Assembly: GCA_043738625.1 (NCBI GenBank)
Contig: JAYUFR010000219.1
Location: 1-11,746 of the forward strand
Direction: 5' to 3'
Length of the DNA: 11,746 nt
Source: JANYCD01 sp043738625
GTDB lineage: Bacteria; Pseudomonadota; Gammaproteobacteria; Burkholderiales; Rhodocyclaceae
Shown: one piece after another, positions 1 through 6,867 of the stretch
Position numbering within the stretch: the first letter of the stretch is position 1
How the letters are laid out: the number at the start of each line of letters is the position of its first letter
Program-made: the position numbers and the translations under genes
The notes under the pieces: generated by a model
Database searches by the model: none
The model's input: the letters and a program-made list of their open reading frames with translations, nothing else
Told to the model about the DNA's origin: nothing

Positions 1-769
1 CCTTGATCTTGGCGAGCACATCCTTGGTTTCCTTCGGGTTGATCACATGGGCGGCGCCCAGTTCTTTTGCCAGCACGCCGCGCGCAATGTTGGGTTCGAC
101 CACGATGACCGGACCCGCGCCCACCGCGAGCGCGCCGAGCAGCGCGCTCAGGCCAACGCCACCGCCGCCGAATACGGCCAGGGAATCTCCTGGTTTCATC
201 TTCAATGAATTCATGGTCGCACCCGCGCCGGTTTGCACGCCACAGCCCAGCGGACCCATGATTTCCAGCGGAAGGTCGTGGGCGATGGGTACCGCGTTGG
301 CTTCATGTGCCATGGCATAGGTGGCGAACGAAGACTGGCCGAAAAATTCTCCATGCAGCATTTCCGGGCCTTTGCTCAAGGCACTGGAGCCGTCCACGGC
401 GCGCGAACCGGCAACGTTGTAGGGATAGAAATTGAAGCAGTAGGCCGGTTCGGATTTGACGCAGTTCGGGCAGGTATGACAGGAGTTGAACGACAGCACG
501 ACGTGGTCGCCGGGTTTGACGCGTTTGACTTTTGCGCCCACGGCTTCGACGATGCCCGCGCCTTCATGGCCCAGCACCACCGGCATCGGCATCGGGAAAG
601 CGCCGTCGCGAAACACGATGTCGGTGTGGCAGACGCCGGTGCCAACCATGCGCACCAGCACTTCGTCATCGCGCGGACTGCCGACTTCGATTTCCTCGAT
701 AAGGAATGGACCACCTGCTGTGCGGACAACCGCCGCTCTGGTTTTTTGCGCCTGACCTGCTGTACTCAT
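1..769 (-). CDS. Zinc-dependent alcohol dehydrogenase, GeoA/XylB-like (3' end beyond window)
   Basis: This is a medium-chain NAD-dependent alcohol dehydrogenase of the aryl/allylic alcohol type (benzyl alcohol or geraniol dehydrogenase group), oxidising an alcohol to the aldehyde in the cytoplasm. About 256 of the usual ~370 residues are present; the C-terminus runs off the left edge. Visible catalytic zinc ligands are Cys47 (GVCHTD), His68-Glu69 (GHEGAG) and Cys176 (GPLGCG). The structural zinc set is Cys97, Cys100, Cys103 and Cys111. The Rossmann glycine run is at 201-206 (GGGGVG), and Glu225 at the end of the next strand suits NAD. The start is the ATG at 769-767, with GGAGA five bases upstream. 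The gene diverges from the ring-degradation operon at 1136, which suggests a shared pathway. The family assignment is firm; the substrate (monoterpene, benzylic or alicyclic alcohol) is inferred from resemblance to Castellaniella GeoA as I remember it. Confidence 0.93.
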   Translation of the reverse strand, partial: MSTAGQAQKTRAAVVRTAGGPFLIEEIEVGSPRDDEVLVRMVGTGVCHTDIVFRDGAFPMPMPVVLGHEGAGIVEAVGAKVKRVKPGDHVVLSFNSCHTCPNCVKSEPAYCFNFYPYNVAGSRAVDGSSALSKGPEMLHGEFFGQSSFATYAMAHEANAVPIAHDLPLEIMGPLGCGVQTGAGATMNSLKMKPGDSLAVFGGGGVGLSALLGALAVGAGPVIVVEPNIARGVLAKELGAAHVINPKETKDVLAKIK

Positions 770-1135
770 GTTTTCTCCAATCCCATTGTTTCCGTTGGAC
801 GGGGCAGTTTTGATGTTGATATTGTTCAGTAAGCTCAATACCGGCTGCTACTGCCGAGTATGCATTATAGGCGACCGAGTATGACAATTTGCCGCCCGCG
901 TCCGCATCGGAACACTTTTGCAAACAAGCGTTGTGGACGTGAACTATTGGTACGGTAACATACGGGATTGCCATGGAGCAGCAGTGCAATGAGTGCTGCC
1001 CAAATGTCTGCAAGCGCCGTCAGAAAATCATCGACGGAACATGAAGCGGGAACACGCAGGCAGTACCGGCATACGAAGTTGTCACGGATACGGTTCCCGG
1101 TGGACGGGCAATCAAAATAGCGAGGGGGATACAGC
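770..1135. promoter_or_regulatory. Divergent intergenic control region
   Basis: These 366 bases separate two divergent genes, and I see no credible coding region in them. The leftward gene has a clear TATAAT at 869-864. In its presumed leader lies a weak dyad with 5-bp arms (TATTG at 820-824, CAATA at 836-840). A second weak dyad, GCAGCA/TGCTGC, lies at 978-983 and 994-999. For the rightward SDR gene I could find no convincing -35/-10 pair at normal spacing, so it may use an activator-dependent or alternative-sigma promoter. A good ribosome binding site (GAGGGGG, 1122-1128) precedes the ATG at 1136. No regulator gene is present in the window. Confidence 0.6.
854..883 (-). promoter_or_regulatory. 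Candidate promoter -10 with flanking 9-bp direct repeat (operator candidate)
   Basis: The minus strand carries a perfect TATAAT at 869-864, about 95 bases upstream of the alcohol dehydrogenase ATG. The hexamer 17 bases further upstream is poor (GCAAAT). The same 9-mer, CCGAGTATG on the plus strand, occurs at 854-862 and 875-883. The copies are exactly 21 bp apart (two helical turns), one in the promoter spacer and one over the expected transcription start. This is the geometry of a repressor site, or of an activator replacing a weak -35. The function is inferred; the repeat and the box are plain in the sequence. Confidence 0.5.
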
Positions 1136-2029
1136 ATGGCACTGTTCGATAAAAAGGCACTTGAAGGCAAGCGAATCCTGATCACCGGAGGCGGTACCGG
1201 CCTTGGCAAGGGCATGGCCAAGCATCTGGCGCAGCATGGCGCGAACGTGCATCTGTGGGGCCGCCGCGAGGCCGTCCTGAAAGAGGCTGCCGACGAGATC
1301 AACCAGGCTTGCGGAGTGCAACGCGCCAACTATCAGCCGGTCGACATTCGCCAGTCCGACAGCGTCGATGCCGCCGTCGAGGTGATCTGGACGCAGCACG
1401 GACCGCTGACCGGGCTCATCAACAACGCAGCGGCGAACTTCATTGCGCCGACCAAGGATCTCAGCCCGCGTGGCTATGAGGCGATTCGTTCGACCGTGAT
1501 GGACGGCGCCTTTTTCACGACCATGGCATGCGGCAAACGCTGGATCGATCAGGGTCTCAAGGGGTCGATCGTGTCGACCCTGGTGACATGGATTTTCACC
1601 GGTTCGCCTTATGTCACCTCGTCCGCCATGGCCAAGGCCGCAGTGCATGCGATGACCATGTCGCTGGCGGTGGAGTGGGCCCAGTACGGCATCCGCCTCA
1701 ACGCGGTGGTGCCGGGGCCTTTCCCCACCGAGTATGCCTGGCAGATGTTGAACCCGACCAGTGACAGCTCAGTCGGGGCAACCCAGGCCGATCAAGTGCC
1801 GATGGGACGCTATGGCGAGATCGAAGAGCTCGGCAATCTGGTGCTGCTGTTGATGTCGGACGGCTGTGACTACATCACCGGTGACGCCATCGTGATTGAC
1901 GGCGGCCATCATCTCGCCGCGCCGTCCACTTTCGCTGGCCTGAGCAAGATGACCGCTGAAGACTGGGCCAAGGCCAAGGAATCCGCCAAGGCGGCTACTG
2001 CCACCTCCAAGGCGCAGCGCACCGTGTAA
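1136..2029 (+). CDS. SDR oxidoreductase of the 2,4-dienoyl-CoA reductase type
   Basis: This 297-residue short-chain dehydrogenase/reductase resembles mitochondrial DECR1 and Bacillus FadH. These enzymes reduce conjugated dienoyl-CoA with NADPH. The cofactor motif TGGGTGLG is at 17-24. Arg43-Arg44 after the second strand point to NADPH. NNAA is at 96-99. As in the DECR group, the classical YxxxK is replaced by SxxxK (Ser163, Lys167), and a C-terminal extension from about 265 (MTAEDWAKAKES) matches the DECR tail. The DECR catalytic Tyr, 11 residues before the Ser, is Trp152 here. The start ATG follows GAGGGGG by 7 bases. It is the first gene of a three-gene operon, with 54 bases to the next. 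It could reduce a cyclic conjugated acyl-CoA, or it could be a dehydrogenase of unknown direction. The family is sure; the reaction is not. Confidence 0.85.
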   Translation: MALFDKKALEGKRILITGGGTGLGKGMAKHLAQHGANVHLWGRREAVLKEAADEINQACGVQRANYQPVDIRQSDSVDAAVEVIWTQHGPLTGLINNAAANFIAPTKDLSPRGYEAIRSTVMDGAFFTTMACGKRWIDQGLKGSIVSTLVTWIFTGSPYVTSSAMAKAAVHAMTMSLAVEWAQYGIRLNAVVPGPFPTEYAWQMLNPTSDSSVGATQADQVPMGRYGEIEELGNLVLLLMSDGCDYITGDAIVIDGGHHLAAPSTFAGLSKMTAEDWAKAKESAKAATATSKAQRTV

Positions 2030-2083
2030 TGGCGTTCTACGACGAACACAAAATTTTCGTGAAATCTGTATAGGAGAAGCAAA

Positions 2084-2851
2084 GTGCGTGGATTGAAAGA
2101 CAAAGTAGCTCTCGTCACCGGCGCCGCCAGCGGCATCGGCCTGGCCATCGCCAAGCGTCTGGCCGAAGAAGGCATGGCAGTAGGCGTGCTCGACATCAAT
2201 GCCGAAGCCGCCGCCAGGGCCGCTGCTGAAATACGCGCGGCCGGTGGCAAGGCCGATTCCGAAGCTTGCGATATCACCAGCCCCGAAGCGGCGAAGAGCG
2301 CCGTCGCCGCCATCGAGGCGCGTCTCGGCCCAACCTGGACGCTGGTCAACAACGCCGGCTGGGATACGCCGACCACCTTCCTCAAGACCACGCCCGACTT
2401 CTGGCAGAAGATCATCAACATCAATTATTTCGGCCCGCTCAACATGAGCCACGTCGTCGCCAACGGCATGGCCCAGCGTGGCGGCGGGCGCATCATTTTT
2501 ATCGGCTCCGATGCCGGTCGCGTCGGTTCCACCGGCGAAGTCGTCTATTCCGGTTGCAAGGGCGCCACCATCGCTTTTTCCAAGGCACTGGCGCGCGAAG
2601 TGGCGCGCTATCAGGTGACGTGCAACACCATCTGCCCGGGACCCACCAATACGCCGGCGATGGATGCCTTCGTCGGCGCCGACGAAAAAGGCCAGAAGGT
2701 ACGCGATGCCATGGTGCGCGGCATGCCGCTGGGCCGCATCGGCGAGCCGACCGACTACCCGGGCCTGGTGGCGTTTTTCGCCAGCGACGATGCTGCCTTC
2801 ATCACCGGCCAGACCATCAGCGTCTCCGGCGGTCTGACGATGCACGGCTAA
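2084..2851 (+). CDS. SDR dehydrogenase, BadH-like (2-hydroxycyclohexanecarboxyl-CoA dehydrogenase type)
   Basis: This 255-residue classical SDR probably oxidises a cyclic 2-hydroxyacyl-CoA to the 2-ketoacyl-CoA with NAD. It has TGAASGIG at 12-19, Asp37 selecting NAD, NNAG at 89-92 followed by WD, Asn114, and the catalytic Ser142, Tyr155 and Lys159. The stretch around SDAGRVGS and the C-terminal SGGLTMHG are close to Rhodopseudomonas BadH as I recall it, and BadH is also 255 residues. FabG-like enzymes are the alternative. The start is GTG at 2084, chosen because AGGAG (2072-2076) sits 7 bases upstream and no ATG fits. It lies 40 bases before the ring-hydrolase gene and shares the motif AAAATTTTCG in its upstream gap with that gene's gap. 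Confidence 0.87.
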   Translation: MRGLKDKVALVTGAASGIGLAIAKRLAEEGMAVGVLDINAEAAARAAAEIRAAGGKADSEACDITSPEAAKSAVAAIEARLGPTWTLVNNAGWDTPTTFLKTTPDFWQKIININYFGPLNMSHVVANGMAQRGGGRIIFIGSDAGRVGSTGEVVYSGCKGATIAFSKALAREVARYQVTCNTICPGPTNTPAMDAFVGADEKGQKVRDAMVRGMPLGRIGEPTDYPGLVAFFASDDAAFITGQTISVSGGLTMHG

Positions 2852-2891
2852 AAATTTTCGATTAACGACACACCATAGAAACGAGGCAATG

Positions 2892-3686
2892 ATGTCCGAA
2901 GTTTATAAAGATATTACTTACGAAGTGGGTGAGAACGCCGTTCGCATCACCATCAATCGTCCCGAAGTGTTCAATGCCTTCCGCAGTCAGACCGTTGAAG
3001 AACTGATCCTGGCTTTCCGTCGCGCCGACGAAGAGCGCTCGGTCAATACGGTGATCTTCACCGGCGCCGGCGACAAGGCATTCTGTACCGGCGGCGACCA
3101 GAAGGTCCATCTGTCCGAAGATGGCCTCTATGGCCCGCGCGGCATGGTCGGTTTGCCGATCGAAGAACTGCAAAGCGCGATTCGCGATTGCCGCAAGGTG
3201 GTCATCGCCCGCGTGCAGGGCTTTGCCATCGGCGGCGGTAATGTGTTCGCCACCATCTGCGATCTCACCATCGCTTCCGAGAAGGCCCAGCTGGGCCAGG
3301 TCGGTCCCAAGGTTGGCTCGGTCGACCCCGGCTTCGGCACGGCTTACCTCGCCCGCATCATCGGCGAAAAGCGCGCCCGTGAAGTCTGGTTCCTGTGCCG
3401 CCGCATCCCGGCGCAGCAGGCTTACGAATGGGGCCTCGTCAACAAGGTGGTGCCGCATGACCAGCTCGATGCCGAGTGCGAAACCTGGGCCGCCGAAATC
3501 AACGCCATGAGCCCGACCGCGCTGGCCATCGCCAAGCGCTCCTTCAATGCCGACAGCGAAAATATCCGCGGCATCAGCTTCATGGGCGTGGCCGCGGTCA
3601 AAGGCTATTACCAGAGCGAAGAGTCGAAGGAAGGCGTGCGCGCGTTCAACGAAAAGCGCAAGCCGGATTTCAAGAAATATCTCTGA
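2892..3686 (+). CDS. Crotonase-family ring hydrolase, BadI-like (2-ketocyclohexanecarboxyl-CoA hydrolase type)
   Basis: This 264-residue enoyl-CoA hydratase/isomerase-fold protein is most like BadI and its relative MenB. BadI hydrolytically opens the ring of 2-ketocyclohexanecarboxyl-CoA to pimelyl-CoA. Visible features, numbered from the second ATG, are CTGGDQ at 65-70 and IGGGN at 113-117 (oxyanion-hole loops), the BadI/MenB-type segment GPKVGSVDPG at 138-147 with Asp145, and a C-terminus ending KRKPDFKKYL as in BadI. Two ATGs are adjacent (2889, 2892). GAGG at 2883-2886 is only 2 bases from the first and 5 from the second, so I chose 2892. It is the last gene of the operon and is followed by a terminator. 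Dihydroxynaphthoyl-CoA synthase (MenB) is less likely beside a BadH-like gene. The exact ring substrate is unknown. Confidence 0.88.
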   Translation: MSEVYKDITYEVGENAVRITINRPEVFNAFRSQTVEELILAFRRADEERSVNTVIFTGAGDKAFCTGGDQKVHLSEDGLYGPRGMVGLPIEELQSAIRDCRKVVIARVQGFAIGGGNVFATICDLTIASEKAQLGQVGPKVGSVDPGFGTAYLARIIGEKRAREVWFLCRRIPAQQAYEWGLVNKVVPHDQLDAECETWAAEINAMSPTALAIAKRSFNADSENIRGISFMGVAAVKGYYQSEESKEGVRAFNEKRKPDFKKYL

Positions 3687-3724
3687 TCGCGCTGCGCCGA
3701 ATCGGTGCGGTGCCCGGAACCAGT

Positions 3725-3755
3725 GCCATCCTCGCGAGGGGATGGCATTTTTTTT
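3725..3755 (+). terminator. Rho-independent terminator after the ring-degradation operon
   Basis: A perfect 7-bp stem (GCCATCC at 3725-3731, GGATGGC at 3740-3746) is followed by an A and eight T residues (3748-3755). It lies 38 bases after the crotonase stop and separates the three-gene operon from the quinoprotein operon. Confidence 0.92.
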
Positions 3756-3843
3756 CGCTGTGGCCGTGTGGTAGGCTCTGCCGCTATTTTCGTACATGCA
3801 AAAATTCCAGAACGGAATCGCAAAAAAACCTCGGAGGAAGACA

Positions 3844-5775
3844 ATGAAATTGGCGATTGATCGTGGCGTGTTGACCAACGCACTGTTCGTCATCCTGTTT
3901 GCCGGCAGTGGCGCGGCGCTCGCGCTGGGCGGTCCGGGCGGTGATGCGGCTGCGGCCGCTGCTGCGGCAAAGGCCACGGCCGATGCCGAATGGCCGATGT
4001 ACAACAAGGAATACGACGGCCAGCGCTATTCCACGCTCGATCAGATCAATACCGACAATGTCGGCGCGCTGCGGGAAGTCTGCCGCGTGCGGGTGGACAA
4101 GGGCGTGTCCTTCCACTCCGGCCCCATCGTCGTGAACGGCATCATGTACGTGACCACGGACCTGATCACCGAGGCGATCAACCCGGTGACCTGCGACGTG
4201 GTCTGGAAAAACATCTACACGCCAGACAAGCCGGAACACTGGTTCAACAACCGCGGCGTTGCCTATGCCGACGGCCGGCTGTTCCGCGGCACCGGCGACG
4301 ACCGGGTGCTGGCGCTTGATGCGAAGACCGGCAAGGAACTCTGGCGCGTGGTCGCCGGCGATCCCAAGGTCGAGTGGTTTGCCGCCGCGCCGCTCGTCTG
4401 GCACGGCATGGTGTTCCTCGGCGTGGCCGGCGCTGAATGGGGCATCAAGGGCCGCATCATGGCCTTCGACGCCAAGACCGGCAAGCGCTTGTGGACCTTC
4501 AATCTGGTGCCGCAGGGCAAGGAGTTCGGCGTCGACACATGGAAGGGCGATTCGTGGAAGACGGGTGGCGGCGGCACCTGGTCCACCGTCACGCTGGATG
4601 AGGCCACCGGCGAGCTTTTCATCCCGGTAGCCAATGCGGCGGCCGACTTCGAGCGCTCGGCGCGCGGTGACGGCAGCAACCTGTTCACCGATTCGGTGGT
4701 GGTGCTCGATGCGCGCAGCGGCAAACTCAAGTGGTGGTACCAGGCCACCATCAATGACGACAAGGACCGGGATATTGGCGCCGCGCCAATGCTGTTCTCC
4801 ATGGCCAATGGCCACAGAGCTGTGGCCATTGGCTCCAAGGACGGCTACCTTCACGTGGTGGACCGCGAAACCCACAAACTCGTCTACAAATCTGCAGTGA
4901 CCACCATCAACAATGTCGACGCCAAAGTCACTCCCGCTGGCGTGCATGTTTGCCCCGGCTCCCTGGGCGGCGTGCAGTGGAACGGACCCGCATTCGATCC
5001 GCAGCAAAAGACCATCGTAGTCGGCGCGGTGGACTGGTGCGGCACGTTCAAATCGGAAAAGATGAAGTACAAATACGGCGATTTCTATTACGGCGGCACC
5101 TGGCAGATGGACAAGACGCCGGGCAAAGGCTGGATCAACGCCTTCGACGCCGATTCCGGCAAGCTGCGCTGGAAGTTTGCAGTACCTGCGCCGGTGGTTT
5201 CCGCCATTACGCCGACGGCCGGCGGCATCGTCTTTGCCGGCGACATGAACGGCAGCCTCTACGCCCTGCGCAGCGCCGACGGCGAAGTGCTCAAGACCAT
5301 CCAGACCGGCGGGCCGATCGCCGGCGGCATCGTCACCTACACGATCACAGGCAAGCAATATGTCGCGCTGAACTCGGGCAACATTTCGCGCGTGCCGTGG
5401 GGCAATGCCGGCATCCCCAGCGTCATCGTCTACACGGTGGGTGAAGCGCCACAACCGGAGGCAGGTCCCACCGCGCCGTTGCCCTCGCCGGATGGCGACA
5501 AGCCAAACGAGCCGACGGCGAATACCGCCAAGGCCCACCTCGTCGCCGATGCCGCGCACGGCAAGGCGATCTATAACCGCATCTGCATCGCCTGCCATGG
5601 CGCTTCCGGGGAAGGGCAATCCGGTCCGCCGCTGAAGGGAATCGGCAAGCGACTCAACGCCGAGCAATTGCTGGGCGCGATCAAGAATCCCAAGCCACCC
5701 ATGCCGGTGCTGTATCCGTCGGTGCTGAACGAGCAGGACGTCACCGACGTGGCGGCGTTCGTCGGTTCGCGCTGA
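3844..5775 (+). CDS. Periplasmic PQQ-dependent quinohemoprotein dehydrogenase with C-terminal cytochrome c domain
   Basis: This 643-residue protein is a PQQ-binding eight-bladed propeller fused to a c-type cytochrome. It should oxidise an alcohol or aldehyde in the periplasm and pass electrons to the heme. A signal peptide occupies 1-27 (cleavage after ALA), then an Ala-rich linker. Propeller sequence begins around 45 (EWPMYNKEYDGQRYS). GAEWGIKG and GGGGTWSTV resemble PQQ pocket strands. Cys370 and Cys399 flank WNGPAFDP. The heme motif CIACH is at 581-585, with Met620 a likely axial ligand. The canonical HDxWD catalytic segment is replaced by NDDKDRD (304-310), so Asp305 is only the candidate base, and the vicinal Cys-Cys pair of methanol dehydrogenase is absent. 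The start at 3844 has GGAGG 6 bases upstream; an upstream in-frame ATG at 3796 lacks a site and would bury the signal peptide. The substrate is unknown. Confidence 0.9.
   Translation: MKLAIDRGVLTNALFVILFAGSGAALALGGPGGDAAAAAAAAKATADAEWPMYNKEYDGQRYSTLDQINTDNVGALREVCRVRVDKGVSFHSGPIVVNGIMYVTTDLITEAINPVTCDVVWKNIYTPDKPEHWFNNRGVAYADGRLFRGTGDDRVLALDAKTGKELWRVVAGDPKVEWFAAAPLVWHGMVFLGVAGAEWGIKGRIMAFDAKTGKRLWTFNLVPQGKEFGVDTWKGDSWKTGGGGTWSTVTLDEATGELFIPVANAAADFERSARGDGSNLFTDSVVVLDARSGKLKWWYQATINDDKDRDIGAAPMLFSMANGHRAVAIGSKDGYLHVVDRETHKLVYKSAVTTINNVDAKVTPAGVHVCPGSLGGVQWNGPAFDPQQKTIVVGAVDWCGTFKSEKMKYKYGDFYYGGTWQMDKTPGKGWINAFDADSGKLRWKFAVPAPVVSAITPTAGGIVFAGDMNGSLYALRSADGEVLKTIQTGGPIAGGIVTYTITGKQYVALNSGNISRVPWGNAGIPSVIVYTVGEAPQPEAGPTAPLPSPDGDKPNEPTANTAKAHLVADAAHGKAIYNRICIACHGASGEGQSGPPLKGIGKRLNAEQLLGAIKNPKPPMPVLYPSVLNEQDVTDVAAFVGSR
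4804..4833. repeat. Perfect 14-bp inverted repeat inside the quinoprotein gene
   Basis: The arms at 4804-4817 and 4820-4833 are exact reverse complements around a 2-base centre (AG). They contain two TGGCCA sites. The repeat encodes residues around ANGHRAVAIG (about 321-330) in a propeller blade. It could fold as a very stable mRNA hairpin or extrude as a cruciform. No function is implied by position. Confidence 0.8.
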
Positions 5776-5779
5776 GTCG

Positions 5780-6835
5780 ATGCAGCGGATCGGGCTGGTC
5801 ACTCTGCTGACGCTGTTTGCGGCAACCGCGATTGCAGGGGACATCGCCTACGTCAGCAATCAGGCCGGCGGTGTCAGCCGCATCGATCCGGTAACCCTGA
5901 AGACGCTGGACAGCATCGATATGGGTGACAGCGCGCCGCGCGGCATCGCAGTATCGCCCGACGGAAAATTCCTGCTCACCGCGAACCAGAAGAGCGGCGA
6001 CGTTGCGGTGATCGATACGCGGTCGCTGAAAATCATGCGGCGCATCGCCATCGGCAAGAATCCCGAATTCATGCGCATCCTGCCCGACGGCAGCAAGGCC
6101 TTCGTCACCTATGAGCCGGGTTCTGCCGGCGGTCCCCCGGGTGACAAGAGCGGCAAGGGTGGCAGTGGCGGCCACGATGACGACGACGCAACGCCGGCGC
6201 AAGTGGCGGTGATCGACCTGCACACGTGGACGGTGGTGGCATCGCTCGTCGGTGCGCCGGAAACCGAAGGCATCGAATTCAGCGCCGACAACCAGCAGCT
6301 CGTCATCTCCAATGAAGGCGATGACACTCTGACGGTCTACGCCATCGCCGATGGAGCGCTGCTGAAGAAGGTTGATCTTCGCGCCTGGGGACATCGCCCG
6401 CGTGGCATCAAGCGCTCGCCGGATGGAAAGCACTACGCGGTCACGATGGAAAACTCCGCCAACTTGTTGATCCTCGATGCCGACTTCCAATTCGTCAAAT
6501 CGATTCCGACCGGCACGGGGCCCTATGGCGTCGCCTATGACCAGACGGGAAAGCGGATCGTGGTCGCGGCCTCGCGTGGCGGCCGCTTGCAGGTTTTCGA
6601 CACGGAGTCCTACACCATCATCGCCGACATCGCGATCGGCAAGCGCTGCTGGCATTTCACCTTCACGCCGGACGAGCGCCGCATCCTGCTGGCCTGCGGC
6701 ACATCGAACGATGTGGAAGTGATCGATGCGACCCGCTATCTGCTCACCAAAACGATTCCCGGCTTCAGCCGGCCATGGGGCATTGTGACCTACCCCAAGG
6801 CCAACGGCAGCCTCGAAACAAAGACTGCGCCCTGA
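5780..6835 (+). CDS. Secreted YVTN-type beta-propeller protein paired with the quinoprotein
   Basis: This 351-residue protein has a short signal peptide (residues 1-19, cleavage after AIA) and then repeats of the YVTN type, about seven blades. Each repeat carries phrases such as SPDGKFLLTAN, DVAVIDT, SPDGKHYAVTM, LQVFDTES and VEVIDATR. Proteins of this type accompany PQQ-dependent alcohol catabolism genes. They are not known to be catalytic and may act as binding, assembly or scaffold partners in the periplasm. It starts 4 bases after the quinoprotein stop with no recognisable ribosome site, so translational coupling is likely. Residues 114-137 form an unusual Gly/Lys-rich insert ending in HDDDD between two blades, possibly flexible or cation-binding. 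The fold is confident; the role is inferred from the neighbour. Confidence 0.85.
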   Translation: MQRIGLVTLLTLFAATAIAGDIAYVSNQAGGVSRIDPVTLKTLDSIDMGDSAPRGIAVSPDGKFLLTANQKSGDVAVIDTRSLKIMRRIAIGKNPEFMRILPDGSKAFVTYEPGSAGGPPGDKSGKGGSGGHDDDDATPAQVAVIDLHTWTVVASLVGAPETEGIEFSADNQQLVISNEGDDTLTVYAIADGALLKKVDLRAWGHRPRGIKRSPDGKHYAVTMENSANLLILDADFQFVKSIPTGTGPYGVAYDQTGKRIVVAASRGGRLQVFDTESYTIIADIAIGKRCWHFTFTPDERRILLACGTSNDVEVIDATRYLLTKTIPGFSRPWGIVTYPKANGSLETKTAP

Positions 6836-6867
6836 TAGAATCTCCCACTGCTGCCACGCGACCCAAC

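Noticed and set aside
808..822. FNR-like box (TTGATGTTGAT)
   Set aside because: It is a direct TTGAT repeat, not the inverted TTGAT-N4-ATCAA dyad.
993..1181. Possible small plus-strand gene (62 codons) in the divergent region
   Set aside because: It has no ribosome site, overlaps the start of the first SDR gene in another frame, and shows no recognisable motif.
1562..1580. Inverted repeat GGGTCGA/TCGACCC inside the first SDR gene
   Set aside because: It is a 7-bp arm in GC-rich coding sequence, the sort expected by chance, with no other signal nearby.
1769..2845. Minus-strand open frame of 358 codons opposite the BadH-like gene
   Set aside because: It spans two clear SDR genes and an intergenic gap on the other strand, and has no ribosome site or family motif.
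3743..3758. Sigma-54-like TGGC...GC element before the quinoprotein gene
   Set aside because: GG and GC are 11 bases apart instead of 10, and the element is made of the terminator stem and T tract.
3796..3843. Earlier in-frame ATG for the quinoprotein gene
   Set aside because: It has no ribosome site and would put 16 polar residues before a good signal peptide. The ATG at 3844 has GGAGG at ideal spacing.
3784..5844. Long open frame (686 codons) on the minus strand opposite the quinoprotein gene
   Set aside because: It is the mirror of a strongly supported gene in high-GC DNA. Its translation is low in recognisable motifs, and the plus-strand product has a signal peptide, PQQ repeats and a heme site.
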